This document shows positions 1-7,624 of a stretch of DNA of 64,000 bases, in pieces. The translations under genes and the position numbers were made by a program. Every line of letters begins with the position of its first letter. Position 1 is the first letter of the stretch. The stretch is from Cohnella terricola (GTDB lineage Bacteria > Bacillota > Bacilli > Paenibacillales > Paenibacillaceae): NCBI RefSeq assembly GCF_007786475.1, contig NZ_VNJJ01000005.1, positions 1-64,000 on the forward strand, in the 5' to 3' direction. The notes beneath the pieces were generated by a model. That model searched no databases, was not told where the DNA came from, and saw nothing but the letters and a program-made list of their open reading frames with translations.

Positions 1-197
1 CGACGGAGAACGCATTCCACCAATCAATATGTCCCGCCATTTCAAGTTAAATCTCTTGAATGACGTTAGGATAATGGGTTTTCGAGGGTCTTTCTTTATG
101 TCCACTTTTTCGATGCAAGGTCAAAGCTTTTCTTCACTTTGTGGGGTGGAGCAGCAACCGTAAGGAGATACATCCCCACAAAATCTAAATCGTGAAC
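1..197. other. Intergenic or gene-edge sequence, no supported gene
   Basis: No convincing coding region is seen. Two frames on the plus strand are open from the window edge for about 20 and 55 codons, but neither protein tail is recognisable. A perfect 9-bp inverted repeat, TTTGTGGGG at 138-146 with CCCCACAAA at 174-182, encloses a 27-base loop; its role is unknown. Confidence 0.3.
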
Positions 198-249
198 AAA
201 AAAAGGGTTGCCCCTTAGTCATTTGTTATGACTTATGGGACAGCCCCTT
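198..249 (-). terminator. Intrinsic terminator of the VOC/ThuA minus-strand unit
   Basis: Read on the minus strand, AAGGGGCTGTCCC and AAGTCA pair with TGACT and GGGGCAACCCTT around a short loop, followed by a run of seven T at 198-204. It begins at the stop codon of the VOC gene. The same GGCTGTCCC start is found in the minus-strand terminator at 40827-40870. Confidence 0.8.
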
Positions 250-672
250 CTAATGAGCATCTGCATCTACATCTTGAATCAGCTCTACGGTTTCTCCGCC
301 GGGCGCATTAAGAAAGCCGTATTTCATATGAACGACCTGGCCAGAACGGGTAGGAATGTGGGAGATGGCAGGCTGGGTAGCGACAGTGGCGCCGTTGGCA
401 ATCGCTTTTTCATAAGCGGCTTCCATATTGTCGGTCCAGATGGCAACATGCTGCCATTTGCCAAGGGAAAATGGTTCGGGACTGCCGAATATTTCTAAGA
501 AATCACCGGTGCCTAGATCCAGAATAAAGGCGTGGTCCTCTTTCCCTTCTGCACCCCATTCCGCAACCACTTCAGCATCAAAGGCATTGATATAAAAGTT
601 TGCGGCAGTATGTAAATCAGGCACGCGCAGACAAACGTGATGGATACCTTTTTGTTTTAATTTAGAGTACAT
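250..672 (-). CDS. VOC (glyoxalase/bleomycin-resistance fold) family protein
   Basis: A 140-residue single VOC unit. It opens with KGIHHVCLRVPDL, a metal-site His motif, and ends with NAPGGETVELIQD, where the Glu is the usual second metal ligand; this is the normal length for a one-unit VOC protein. The reaction cannot be read from the sequence. It lies 42 bp behind the minus-strand ThuA gene and is closely similar along its whole length to the VOC protein at 9486-9896 in the same locus (shared GDFLEI, RSG and APGGE blocks). The likely role is isomerisation or epimerisation of an oxidised sugar, which is inference from context. Start ATG at 672 has only a weak ribosome site. Confidence 0.85.
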   Translation of the reverse strand: MYSKLKQKGIHHVCLRVPDLHTAANFYINAFDAEVVAEWGAEGKEDHAFILDLGTGDFLEIFGSPEPFSLGKWQHVAIWTDNMEAAYEKAIANGATVATQPAISHIPTRSGQVVHMKYGFLNAPGGETVELIQDVDADAH

Positions 673-714
673 AATTTAATCACCATACCTTTCGTAGAGT
701 CGTGAAAAAACAAT

Positions 715-1485
715 TTATAGTCTGTGATCCAGATTTTCGCGAGGCTCACGGCCGAGATATCCGTCGTTTGATGTCGGAATCGTCATATCGGGACTCGGTG
801 CCATCCATTTTGCGGCATTGCGCAGGACCTGATGGATTTCCTTCTGATACAGAATCGGAAACGTTTCGTGTCCGGGGGTGAACTGGAACAGTTTTCCTCT
901 CCCGCGGTAATAAACGTTGCCGCTGCGGCAGACATCGCCGCCTTCCCACCAGGCAATAAAGACGGTCTGATCCGGTTCGGGAATCAGCTGCGGTTCGCCG
1001 TACATTTCATCTGCGGGAATTTCGATGCAATCGTTGATGCCATAAGCAATGGGGTGGCCGGGATTGGTGACCCAGACTCTTTCCTTTTCGCCCTTGGGCA
1101 TCGTACGAAAGCGCCCCCAAAGACCGGCATCATAATAAATGCCAAGCATTCTCTGCCAGGGTTTCGAAAAGATGGAGGAATGGAGGGCGACAAAACCCAT
1201 TCCGCGGTTGACGACATGATAGCAGATCCGGTTTGCAACTTTGTCATCAAAGGCAGCATTATCGATGTGGCTCCACCAGATAAGAACATCGGTAGCTGCT
1301 AGAACTTCTTCGGAAAGTCCATGGGAAGGCATATCCTGAGTGGCAATCGTCACTTCAAAATCATCATAGCCTTGAAAAGCCTGGGCGATAGCAGCATGAA
1401 TACCATCGGGATAGACTGATTTCACGGGCTCACTGCGGTCCTGATTGTGCTCGTTGAATATAGTGACATGGATTTTTCGTTCCAC
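715..1485 (-). CDS. ThuA-domain protein (trehalose-utilisation family, class-I glutaminase-like fold)
   Basis: About 256 residues from a GTG at 1485 preceded by AAAAGGGGAT; an ATG at 1536 would overlap the upstream lacI gene and lacks a good site. The protein begins ERKIHVTIFNEHNQD and contains VLIWWSHIDNAAFDD, GMGFVALHSSIFSKPW and FTPGHETFP, the characteristic ThuA blocks, including a conserved GHE near the end. ThuA proteins act on keto-sugars in disaccharide breakdown in rhizobia; here the substrate is unknown. It is transcribed directly after lacI, and a shorter second ThuA lies in the divergent operon at 6964-7605. The two share only the family fold blocks by eye, so they may act on different intermediates. 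Confidence 0.85.
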   Translation of the reverse strand: MERKIHVTIFNEHNQDRSEPVKSVYPDGIHAAIAQAFQGYDDFEVTIATQDMPSHGLSEEVLAATDVLIWWSHIDNAAFDDKVANRICYHVVNRGMGFVALHSSIFSKPWQRMLGIYYDAGLWGRFRTMPKGEKERVWVTNPGHPIAYGINDCIEIPADEMYGEPQLIPEPDQTVFIAWWEGGDVCRSGNVYYRGRGKLFQFTPGHETFPILYQKEIHQVLRNAAKWMAPSPDMTIPTSNDGYLGREPRENLDHRL

Positions 1486-1501
1486 TAGGAAGATCCCCTT
1501 T

Positions 1502-2584
1502 TTATTGTTCGAATTGAGAACCCAGACGGGCACCACAAGATTCCCGGATGATTAAACGGGGCTCATGAGATATGTTGATCCCTTCGGAATCTTTATTGAT
1601 GGCGCTTATTAAGGTCATGATGGACATGCGTCCCAAGTAACTATTCTGTTGGTCCAACGTTGTCAGGCGGGGGCAGTTATATTCGCCTGAGGGAAACTGA
1701 TCACAGCTGACAACAGAGATATCTTCCGGTACACGTAGTCCTTTATCCGCGATCGCCCGGATGGCACCCTGCGCTACTGCATCGTTCATGCAGATAATTG
1801 CGGTAGGGGTCGTTTCTGATTGTTCCAGCAGTTTAGCCATGGCTCGGTAACCGTCCGGTGCGTAATAATTGCTTAAAGAGATCAAAGAAGGGTCAAAGGG
1901 GATCGCCAGGTTCTTCAGCGTCTGAGTATAGGCTGCAAGTCTGGCTGTCGTAGTACGAATCCCTTCCTCGCCTCCAACAAAGCCGATCTTGCGGCGACCC
2001 AGCGCCAGTAGATGATGAATCAGGGCAGATACACCGCCGCTTAAATTTCGGTTCAGGAAGGTACAATTGCATTCCGGAACGGACTGTCCCAGAATGACTA
2101 CTGGAATCTGTCTGCCCATACGATTTAAGGCTTCTTTATAGGAATCAGAAATTTGATCTCGGTCGATTTCACCCCCCAAAATCAATACGCCATCCACCTT
2201 TTTATCCAGCATCATCTGGAAATAGGTGTTTTCCGGTATCGCATCGGAAACACCATGGTTGGATCCGCCATAAAAGGTGTTGCATAAGATGATGGAATAC
2301 CCGAAATCTACTGCGTAGCGCTGGATTTCCAGATACAGCTCACTAAAGTAAGGGTTTGTGATATCCGATACGATAACTCCCAGCGTCTGGGTATGGTTAC
2401 TGGTCATAGCACGTGCCACGGAGCTTGGTGAAAAGTGATATTTATTAATGATGTCAGTCACATGTGCCTTTGTCTTTGCGGAAACATAAGGACTGTTGTT
2501 GATAACGCGGGATATGGTGGAAACGGACACCCCGCTCAACTCTGCGATTTTATAGATGGTAAGGTTTTTCTGATCATCTGACAT
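1502..2584 (-). CDS. LacI family transcriptional regulator
   Basis: 360 residues from ATG at 2584, chosen because AGAAAGGA lies just upstream; an in-frame ATG at 2617 has no such site. The N-terminal helix-turn-helix reads TIYKIAELSGVSVSTISRVINN, followed by the hinge PSSVARAM and a periplasmic-binding-protein-like effector domain (LGVIVSDITNPYF near residue 75, PTAIICMNDAVAQGA near 270). It is expected to repress the divergent sugar importer operon and its own promoter until an oligosaccharide or derivative binds. Several ACCGGT-centred palindromes of the LacI-family type stand between it and the importer, one of them about 60 bp upstream of its own start. The effector is unknown. Confidence 0.95.
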   Translation of the reverse strand: MSDDQKNLTIYKIAELSGVSVSTISRVINNSPYVSAKTKAHVTDIINKYHFSPSSVARAMTSNHTQTLGVIVSDITNPYFSELYLEIQRYAVDFGYSIILCNTFYGGSNHGVSDAIPENTYFQMMLDKKVDGVLILGGEIDRDQISDSYKEALNRMGRQIPVVILGQSVPECNCTFLNRNLSGGVSALIHHLLALGRRKIGFVGGEEGIRTTTARLAAYTQTLKNLAIPFDPSLISLSNYYAPDGYRAMAKLLEQSETTPTAIICMNDAVAQGAIRAIADKGLRVPEDISVVSCDQFPSGEYNCPRLTTLDQQNSYLGRMSIMTLISAINKDSEGINISHEPRLIIRESCGARLGSQFEQ

Positions 2585-2643
2585 AAAAAAATTCCTTTCT
2601 GCTATAGCATCTAACATCTATACAAGAACACCAACATATGATA

Positions 2644-2659
2644 TTGTAACCGGTACCAG
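2644..2659. promoter_or_regulatory. Putative LacI-family operator, lacI-proximal
   Basis: TTGTAACCGGTACCAG: the right half matches the consensus GGTACCA, the left half is degenerate. It sits 60 bp upstream of the lacI start, so autoregulation is the likely role. Confidence 0.5.
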
Positions 2660-2772
2660 AATGTTGCGTGAAGTGTACCATATGCTTAAATAACAGGGAA
2701 AAACAAGGCAAACTGGTATTTTTCTTAATTGTAGTATGGGAAAAATTAAAAGTCAACGTAGAATGAATGCTT

Positions 2773-2788
2773 TTGATACCGGTACCAA
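2773..2788. promoter_or_regulatory. Putative LacI-family operator
   Basis: TTGATACCGGTACCAA, one mismatch from a perfect palindrome, central ACCGGT typical of LacI/CcpA-type sites. Confidence 0.6.
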
Positions 2789-2834
2789 GAAAAAGAATCC
2801 ATACAGAAAATGTAAAGTTAATGTTAAAATGATG

Positions 2835-2863
2835 TTGACAAACATGAAATGGTTAATTTATAG
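2835..2863 (+). promoter_or_regulatory. Promoter P1 of the importer operon (first copy)
   Basis: TTGACA at 2835-2840, 17 bases, TTATAG at 2858-2863. It is followed 68 bp later by the operator at 2931-2946. Confidence 0.55.
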
Positions 2864-2930
2864 TTCAGGTTAGGAAGCGAAAATGCCAAAAATGATAAAT
2901 GGAGGGTCACATTTATTTTTTTATTCCATT

Positions 2931-2946
2931 TTGGCACCGGTACCAA
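2931..2946. promoter_or_regulatory. Putative LacI-family operator
   Basis: TTGGCACCGGTACCAA, flanked by extra TT and AA so that the symmetry extends to 20 bases with one mismatch. It lies downstream of promoter copy P1, where it would act as a roadblock. Confidence 0.65.
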
Positions 2947-2972
2947 AACTTCGCCAAAGTCAAAAAATAGGT

Positions 2973-3001
2973 TTGACAAGAATGAATAGTTTAACTTATA
3001 G
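2973..3001 (+). promoter_or_regulatory. Promoter P2 of the importer operon (second copy)
   Basis: TTGACA at 2973-2978, 17 bases, TTATAG at 2996-3001. Spacing and downstream CAGGTTAGGAAG are the same as in P1, 138 bp earlier. Confidence 0.55.
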
Positions 3002-3068
3002 TTCAGGTTAGGAAGTGAAATTCCAAAAAAACGATAAATGGAGGTTGCTGTTATTTTTTTATTTCATT

Positions 3069-3084
3069 TTGGTACCGGTACCAA
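3069..3084. promoter_or_regulatory. Putative LacI-family operator, perfect palindrome
   Basis: TTGGTACCGGTACCAA is a perfect 16-bp palindrome, extended to 20 bp by flanking TT/AA (3067-3086). It lies exactly 138 bp after the operator at 2931-2946. Confidence 0.7.
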
Positions 3085-3217
3085 AATAGCGTAGTTCAGG
3101 GGGAATAATGCCAAAAAATGATAAATTGAGATTACTTTTATTTTTTTTATCGTTTTGGCACCGCTTTCAACGTTTTGTTAGGTAATTTTGAAATTGAAAT
3201 GCCCTTAAAATAAGGCT

Positions 3218-3233
3218 TTGGTATCGATACCAA
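3218..3233. promoter_or_regulatory. Putative LacI-family operator, gene-proximal variant
   Basis: TTGGTATCGATACCAA is a perfect palindrome with centre TCGA instead of CCGG. It abuts the ribosome site of the first importer gene, so binding could also hinder elongation. Confidence 0.55.
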
Positions 3234-3253
3234 TGGTAAGGGGGGAAGTTGCG

Positions 3254-4234
3254 ATGCGAAAGGACGGGGAGATGAAAATGATAGCGCAGAACCAACTGAT
3301 TAAACAAAAGAAGGGTGGTGTATTCAATGAGTTGTTCAGACACAGGACTTTATATTTAATGACGCTTCCGGCGTTGTGCTTCTTCTTGATTTTCAGCTAT
3401 ATCCCCATGATGGGTGTGTATTATGCATTTGTTGATTATGACTTTGGCAAGGGTATTCTTCACAGTCCGTTTGTGGGACTGAAGAACTTTCAGTATTTCA
3501 TTTCCGGCGGATGGGATGCACCGATTGTTTACTTAACCAAGAATACGATCCTTTATAATCTGGTGTTTATTATCCTGGGAAATGTCATGCAGTGTATGTT
3601 TGCCATCATGATTACAACGGTTGTCGGACGGCTCTTTAAGAGAGTAACGCAATCTGTTATGCTGCTGCCGCACTTTGTATCCTATGTAATCGTGGGTACG
3701 ATTGCCTATAACATTTTCAACAGCAACTATGGCGTACTCAATTCGCTTCTGAAGGCTTTGGGCGGAAGCGGGATCAGCGTGTATATGATTGAATGGATCT
3801 GGCCATTTATTATCACATTTTTCTTCCTATGGAAAGGTACCGGCTTTGGTATGGTAGTTTATCTTGCTGCCATCACGGGCTTTGACCGGGAGGTTTATGA
3901 AGCGGCAAAAATCGACGGCTGTAACCTCTTTAAGGAGATCAGGTACATCACGCTGCCGATGTTGAAACCAACTTTTATTATGCTGGTGCTGTTCAGTCTT
4001 GGCGGTATTATGAGAGGGCAGTTTGAATTGTTCTATAACCTGATTCAGAGAAACGGACAGTTATTCTATGTAACGGATGTTCTGGATACGTACATCTATC
4101 GTGCGATGACCGTCAATTTCAATCTGGGTACCTCTACGGCGGCAGGTGTTTACCAGTCCGTATTCGGCTTTATCCTTGTGGTCACCGTAAACAGGATCAT
4201 ACGTAAGACGAGTCCGGAAAACGCCTTATTCTAA
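3254..4234 (+). CDS. Sugar ABC transporter permease (LplB/UgpA type)
   Basis: About 326 residues from ATG at 3254 after AAGGGGGGAAG; an ATG at 3278 is also possible. It has six predicted membrane segments (first YLMTLPALCFFLIFSYIP) and the binding-protein-dependent EAA loop EVYEAAKIDGCNLFKEIRYI, which contacts the ATPase. It is the first importer subunit, paired with the next permease and the lipoprotein at 5247. No ATPase gene is present nearby; LplB-type systems usually share an MsmX-like ATPase coded elsewhere, which is probably the case here. Expression should respond to the operators upstream. Its AT-richer codon use resembles lacI and the next two genes more than the catabolic genes after 6.9 kb. 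Confidence 0.93.
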   Translation: MRKDGEMKMIAQNQLIKQKKGGVFNELFRHRTLYLMTLPALCFFLIFSYIPMMGVYYAFVDYDFGKGILHSPFVGLKNFQYFISGGWDAPIVYLTKNTILYNLVFIILGNVMQCMFAIMITTVVGRLFKRVTQSVMLLPHFVSYVIVGTIAYNIFNSNYGVLNSLLKALGGSGISVYMIEWIWPFIITFFFLWKGTGFGMVVYLAAITGFDREVYEAAKIDGCNLFKEIRYITLPMLKPTFIMLVLFSLGGIMRGQFELFYNLIQRNGQLFYVTDVLDTYIYRAMTVNFNLGTSTAAGVYQSVFGFILVVTVNRIIRKTSPENALF

Positions 4235-4253
4235 ATAAGGAGAGTTGAGAAAG

Positions 4254-5138
4254 ATGAATAATCATGAATTATCTGCCAGTGAAAAAGGATTGAAAATATT
4301 TTTCTATACCGTACTTTCAATTGTGTCTATTGTCTGTGCACTACCCTTTATTCTGATCATTTCCGGTTCTTTATCAGACAGCGTACAGATCTTGCAAAAG
4401 GGTTACTCCATTCTGCCCAGGGGATTTTCGCTGGATGGCTACCGCAGTATTTTCCTGTTTCCGATGCAGATTGCCAAAGCCTATGGTGTCAGTATCTTCG
4501 TAACCGGTGCGGGAACCGGCATTGGTCTGACGGTCATGACCTTCTGCGGTTATGCGATTTCCAGAAGCGAATTAAGATATCGCAATGTCATTGCTTTCAT
4601 GATTTATTTTACGACTCTTTTCTCCGGCGGTTTGGTACCCTGGTATATCGTAGTGACCAAGCTGGGATTGAAGAACAGCATCTGGGCGTTGATCATACCG
4701 GCTATCTGCAGCTCATTCTATATCTTGCTCATTCGTAATTTTATGAAGACGATTCCGGATGCTCTCGTAGAATCTGCAAGGCTGGAAGGAGCCGGGGAGT
4801 TTCGTACCCTGTTACAAATCGTCGTGCCGATGTCCAAGCCGATCCTAGCCACCATTGCCTTGTTTCTGGCACTTGCGTACTGGAATGACTGGTACCTGGC
4901 TTCCCTTTATATTTCGAAAGCCGATTTGTGGCCTCTACAATACCGGTTATACAACATCCTGAATGCTGCCTCCAAGATCGCGTCGGTCGGAGCAGAGAAC
5001 TTTACCAGCAAAATTCTGCCGACTGAGACACAGAAGCTGGCGAACGCGATTGTGGCAACAGGACCGATTATTTTCTTATATCCTTTCCTGCAGAAGTACT
5101 TTGTTCAGGGTATTTCCATCGGAGCTGTAAAAGGATAA
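4254..5138 (+). CDS. Sugar ABC transporter permease (LplC/YtcP type)
   Basis: 294 residues from ATG at 4254, with AAGGAG ending 11 bp upstream; a TTG at 4245 lies too close to that site. Six membrane segments are visible (FFYTVLSIVSIVCALPFILII first) and the EAA loop reads ALVESARLEGAGEFRTLL. The C-terminal FVQGISIGAVKG is typical of the MalG/LplC group. It starts 19 bp after the partner permease and forms the second half of the membrane channel. As in other LplABC systems, the substrate is likely an oligosaccharide, but its identity cannot be read here. Confidence 0.93.
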   Translation: MNNHELSASEKGLKIFFYTVLSIVSIVCALPFILIISGSLSDSVQILQKGYSILPRGFSLDGYRSIFLFPMQIAKAYGVSIFVTGAGTGIGLTVMTFCGYAISRSELRYRNVIAFMIYFTTLFSGGLVPWYIVVTKLGLKNSIWALIIPAICSSFYILLIRNFMKTIPDALVESARLEGAGEFRTLLQIVVPMSKPILATIALFLALAYWNDWYLASLYISKADLWPLQYRLYNILNAASKIASVGAENFTSKILPTETQKLANAIVATGPIIFLYPFLQKYFVQGISIGAVKG

Positions 5139-5246
5139 TTCCACAGTGGTAGTAATGCAAATTACTATATAAACCTACTTTTTGAAAATTGGGGTAAGGG
5201 TCAAAAAGCAGGAACAATTCCTATCAAAATGAGGAGGCAACTGAAG

Positions 5247-6827
5247 ATGAGAAAAAGCACTAAGAAACTGACGGTAGGGTTATTGGGAGTAGCGATGGTT
5301 CTTGGCAGTGCTGCATGCGGCAGTAAGGAACCGGCAGACAACAACAGCAGCAGTAAGGCACCGACAGAAAGTACGGGGAGCACAGAGTATCAAGGTGATT
5401 TGGATTATGTGAAACTGAAAATGTATGCGATTTCCGATGCACCCAATAATACGGACTTGGCAAAGCAGTACTGGGAAAAGCTCAATGCCAGACTAAAAAA
5501 GGAACTCAATACGACGATTGATTTCACTTATGCAGCAGGCAATGATTACAAAAACAACTATGCTCTAGCTATTGCTTCGGGAGAAAAATATGACCTGATG
5601 CAGGCGGCTCCCGGCTGGTTGGATTATGAAAGCTATGCATCAAAGAACGCATTTAAGCCGCTTGATGATCTGCTGCCGCAGTACGCACCGTACCTTTGGA
5701 AGACGATTCCTAAGACGACATGGGATGCAGCATCTGTCAACGGAAAGATCTATGGTGTTCCCGGTCTGGAAACGGGGATTACAGCACCCGCTTTCGTATA
5801 CAGAGAAGATTTAAGAAAGAAACACAATCTGCCTGAAATCAAGTCCATGGATGATATTGAGACCTATCTGCAGGGTATCAAAGACAATGAGCCGGGAATC
5901 ATCCCGAGTGATGATTATCAGAGTCAGGTATACGGTACTTCATGGATTTACACCACGCCTTTTATCGGAATCGATGAAATTCATGACAGACTTTACAACT
6001 TTGTATATGACCCTAGAAACGGTCAAGTGCTCAGTGTTATCGAGACCCCTGAATTCAAAGATTATATGTATAAAATGAAGGATTGGGCTGACAGAGGCTT
6101 CTGGTCTTCCAGCGTACTTACCAGCACGAACTGGGGCGTATTCCAGGTACTCAACGGAGTAGCGGCGGCATCCTTCAATGAGCAGCTGCCTGGCTATAAC
6201 AACCATGCGACACAGGTGGCAAAGGAACATGGCGCTGATGGCTGGGAATTGAATTATTTCATGTATTTCGAAGGAAATCCGGACTCCGTTCTTTCGGGCA
6301 ACACTACCAAAAATCTGACGGCAGTCTCTACGAATGCTGAGCATCCTGAAAGAGCGCTGATGGTTCTGGATTATATCCAGCAGCATGAAGATCTCTGGAA
6401 TTTCATTGCTTATGGTACAGAAGGTATCAACTACAACCTGACTGCAGATGGAACGATTGATACGTCAAACATTGCAGAAGGCGCAGCCTTCAACTATTTC
6501 CCTAGCAGTATGTTCGCAAATGCAAACTTCAAGAAGCGCAAAAGCGATGCTTGGGTAAATTATGAAACGATGATGGAAAAGATCAATAAAAAGGTAGTAC
6601 CAGACATCTTTGAAGGCTTTGTATTGGATAAGAGCAGCATCGAGATCGAGTATACGGCACTTAATGATGTGAATAGCCAATATGGGATCCCGCTGGAGGC
6701 AGGTCTTCTCAACGATGTGGATAAGGCATACCAGAAATATCTGGAGAAAGCCAAAGCTGCAGGTCTTGATAAGGTTAGAGCAGAAGTGGAAAAACAAGTA
6801 AATGCATGGCTTGCATCCAAAAAGTAA
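5247..6827 (+). CDS. Extracellular solute-binding lipoprotein of the sugar importer (LplA type)
   Basis: 526 residues from ATG at 5247 with GAGGAGG 9 bp upstream; the in-frame ATG at 5229 overlaps that ribosome site. A lipoprotein signal peptide ends at Cys24 (VLGSAAC), followed by a Ser/Asn-rich linker. The long DUF3502/LplA-like binding domain follows (DLMQAAPGWLDYESYASKNAF near residue 115, GVPGLETG near 170). It captures the substrate at the outer membrane face and delivers it to the two permeases upstream. Its distance of 108 bp from the permease gene allows a separate promoter or processing site. A strong hairpin follows it and may separate it from the catabolic genes. Confidence 0.93.
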   Translation: MRKSTKKLTVGLLGVAMVLGSAACGSKEPADNNSSSKAPTESTGSTEYQGDLDYVKLKMYAISDAPNNTDLAKQYWEKLNARLKKELNTTIDFTYAAGNDYKNNYALAIASGEKYDLMQAAPGWLDYESYASKNAFKPLDDLLPQYAPYLWKTIPKTTWDAASVNGKIYGVPGLETGITAPAFVYREDLRKKHNLPEIKSMDDIETYLQGIKDNEPGIIPSDDYQSQVYGTSWIYTTPFIGIDEIHDRLYNFVYDPRNGQVLSVIETPEFKDYMYKMKDWADRGFWSSSVLTSTNWGVFQVLNGVAAASFNEQLPGYNNHATQVAKEHGADGWELNYFMYFEGNPDSVLSGNTTKNLTAVSTNAEHPERALMVLDYIQQHEDLWNFIAYGTEGINYNLTADGTIDTSNIAEGAAFNYFPSSMFANANFKKRKSDAWVNYETMMEKINKKVVPDIFEGFVLDKSSIEIEYTALNDVNSQYGIPLEAGLLNDVDKAYQKYLEKAKAAGLDKVRAEVEKQVNAWLASKK

Positions 6828-6838
6828 TGATTAACAAA

Positions 6839-6872
6839 CCCGTCCTTTCCCGCAAGGGAAAGGACGGGATTT
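6839..6872 (+). terminator. Strong hairpin after the binding-protein gene (terminator or mRNA stabiliser)
   Basis: CCCGTCCTTTCCC at 6839-6851 pairs perfectly with GGGAAAGGACGGG at 6856-6868 around a GCAA tetraloop. Only ATTT follows, so termination is likely partial. It may protect the importer mRNA and lower expression of the genes beyond. Confidence 0.6.
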
Positions 6873-6963
6873 AAAAAGATAGGCTGAGGAAATCCGATAG
6901 ATTTATATACGGAAGACTGGAATGAAAGCTTAAAACATCGCAATGGTGAGGAGTGCAGGTACA

Positions 6964-7605
6964 ATGAAGAGCATAGTGTATATTATTCGCGATGATATCA
7001 ACCACCCGAAGGAAGTCATAGATCCGGTGATGGAAAAGGTGTTCGATTCGGAGCAGTGGGAGGTTATCCTCACGGACCGGGCGAAAGATTTGATCGAGAC
7101 CGAGGCATCGGTAGATTTGGCCATGTTCTTTACCAACGGGCGACCTGAAGGGGAGACCAATATGACCCCGGAAGAGCAGCGGCAGATTGTCCAGAAGGTG
7201 AGAAACGGCATGGGCATGATGTTCATACATGCAGGACTTGTCCTCATCGAGCCGGACAGCCCGTTCTATTTGGAGCTGAATTCCGGCCGATTCATTGAGC
7301 ATTCTCCCCATCACGTGGACGTGACGAATAACCCGGTAACAAGCTTTAAGCATCCGATTATTGAGGGCATCGAGCCATTCGTTGCTCTTGACGAGCATTA
7401 CTACTGTCAAGTGGATACGACGAAAACCGACGTGATTCTGCACAGCACTTCCCAGCATGTGACGGCAGTAGGGGGATGGGCACATCAGGTTGGGGAAGGC
7501 AAAGTTGTGGCGCTGACTCCTGGACATAATCCGGAGGCGCTGGGCCATCCTCAAATGATTCAGCTCATGAAGAACGGCGTGGACTGGGCTGCTCGCCAGA
7601 GCTAG
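6964..7605 (+). CDS. ThuA-domain protein, second copy in the locus
   Basis: 213 residues from ATG at 6964 (GGTGAGGAG 10 bp upstream). It contains the ThuA-type blocks VDLAMFFTNGRPEG, GMGMMFIHAG, LDEHYYCQVD and VVALTPGHNPEALGHP; the GHN replaces the usual GHE of the family and of the copy at 715-1485. ThuA proteins belong to the class-I glutaminase-like fold and act in keto-disaccharide metabolism where studied. It is the first gene of the catabolic block and lies 19 bp before the isomerase gene. The substrate is unknown; a role on an oxidised sugar is inferred from the neighbouring dehydrogenase and isomerase. Confidence 0.82.
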   Translation: MKSIVYIIRDDINHPKEVIDPVMEKVFDSEQWEVILTDRAKDLIETEASVDLAMFFTNGRPEGETNMTPEEQRQIVQKVRNGMGMMFIHAGLVLIEPDSPFYLELNSGRFIEHSPHHVDVTNNPVTSFKHPIIEGIEPFVALDEHYYCQVDTTKTDVILHSTSQHVTAVGGWAHQVGEGKVVALTPGHNPEALGHPQMIQLMKNGVDWAARQS

Positions 7606-7624
7606 AGCATAACAAGGGAGCGAT

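Larger units (their letters stand above)
2585..3253. promoter_or_regulatory. Divergent control region with multiple LacI-type operators and a tandem duplication
   Basis: This gap holds no gene. It carries palindromes related to TTGGTACCGGTACCAA at 2644-2659 (imperfect), 2773-2788, 2931-2946, 3069-3084 (perfect), a degenerate half at about 3155-3170, and the variant TTGGTATCGATACCAA at 3218-3233 just before the importer gene. Two copies of a unit with TTGACA, a 17-base spacer and TTATAG (2835-2863 and 2973-3001), followed by CAGGTTAGGAAG and an operator, repeat at exactly 138 bp. A third, partial copy covers about 3090-3170. Confidence 0.8.

Noticed and set aside
1486..1536. ATG at 1536 as start of the minus-strand ThuA
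   Set aside because: It would overlap lacI by 35 bp and lacks a ribosome site; GTG at 1485 follows AAAAGGGGAT and gives a family-like N terminus.
3218..3253. TTG start at 3218 for the first permease
   Set aside because: It lies inside the operator palindrome and has no ribosome site; ATG at 3254 has AAGGGGGGAAG upstream.
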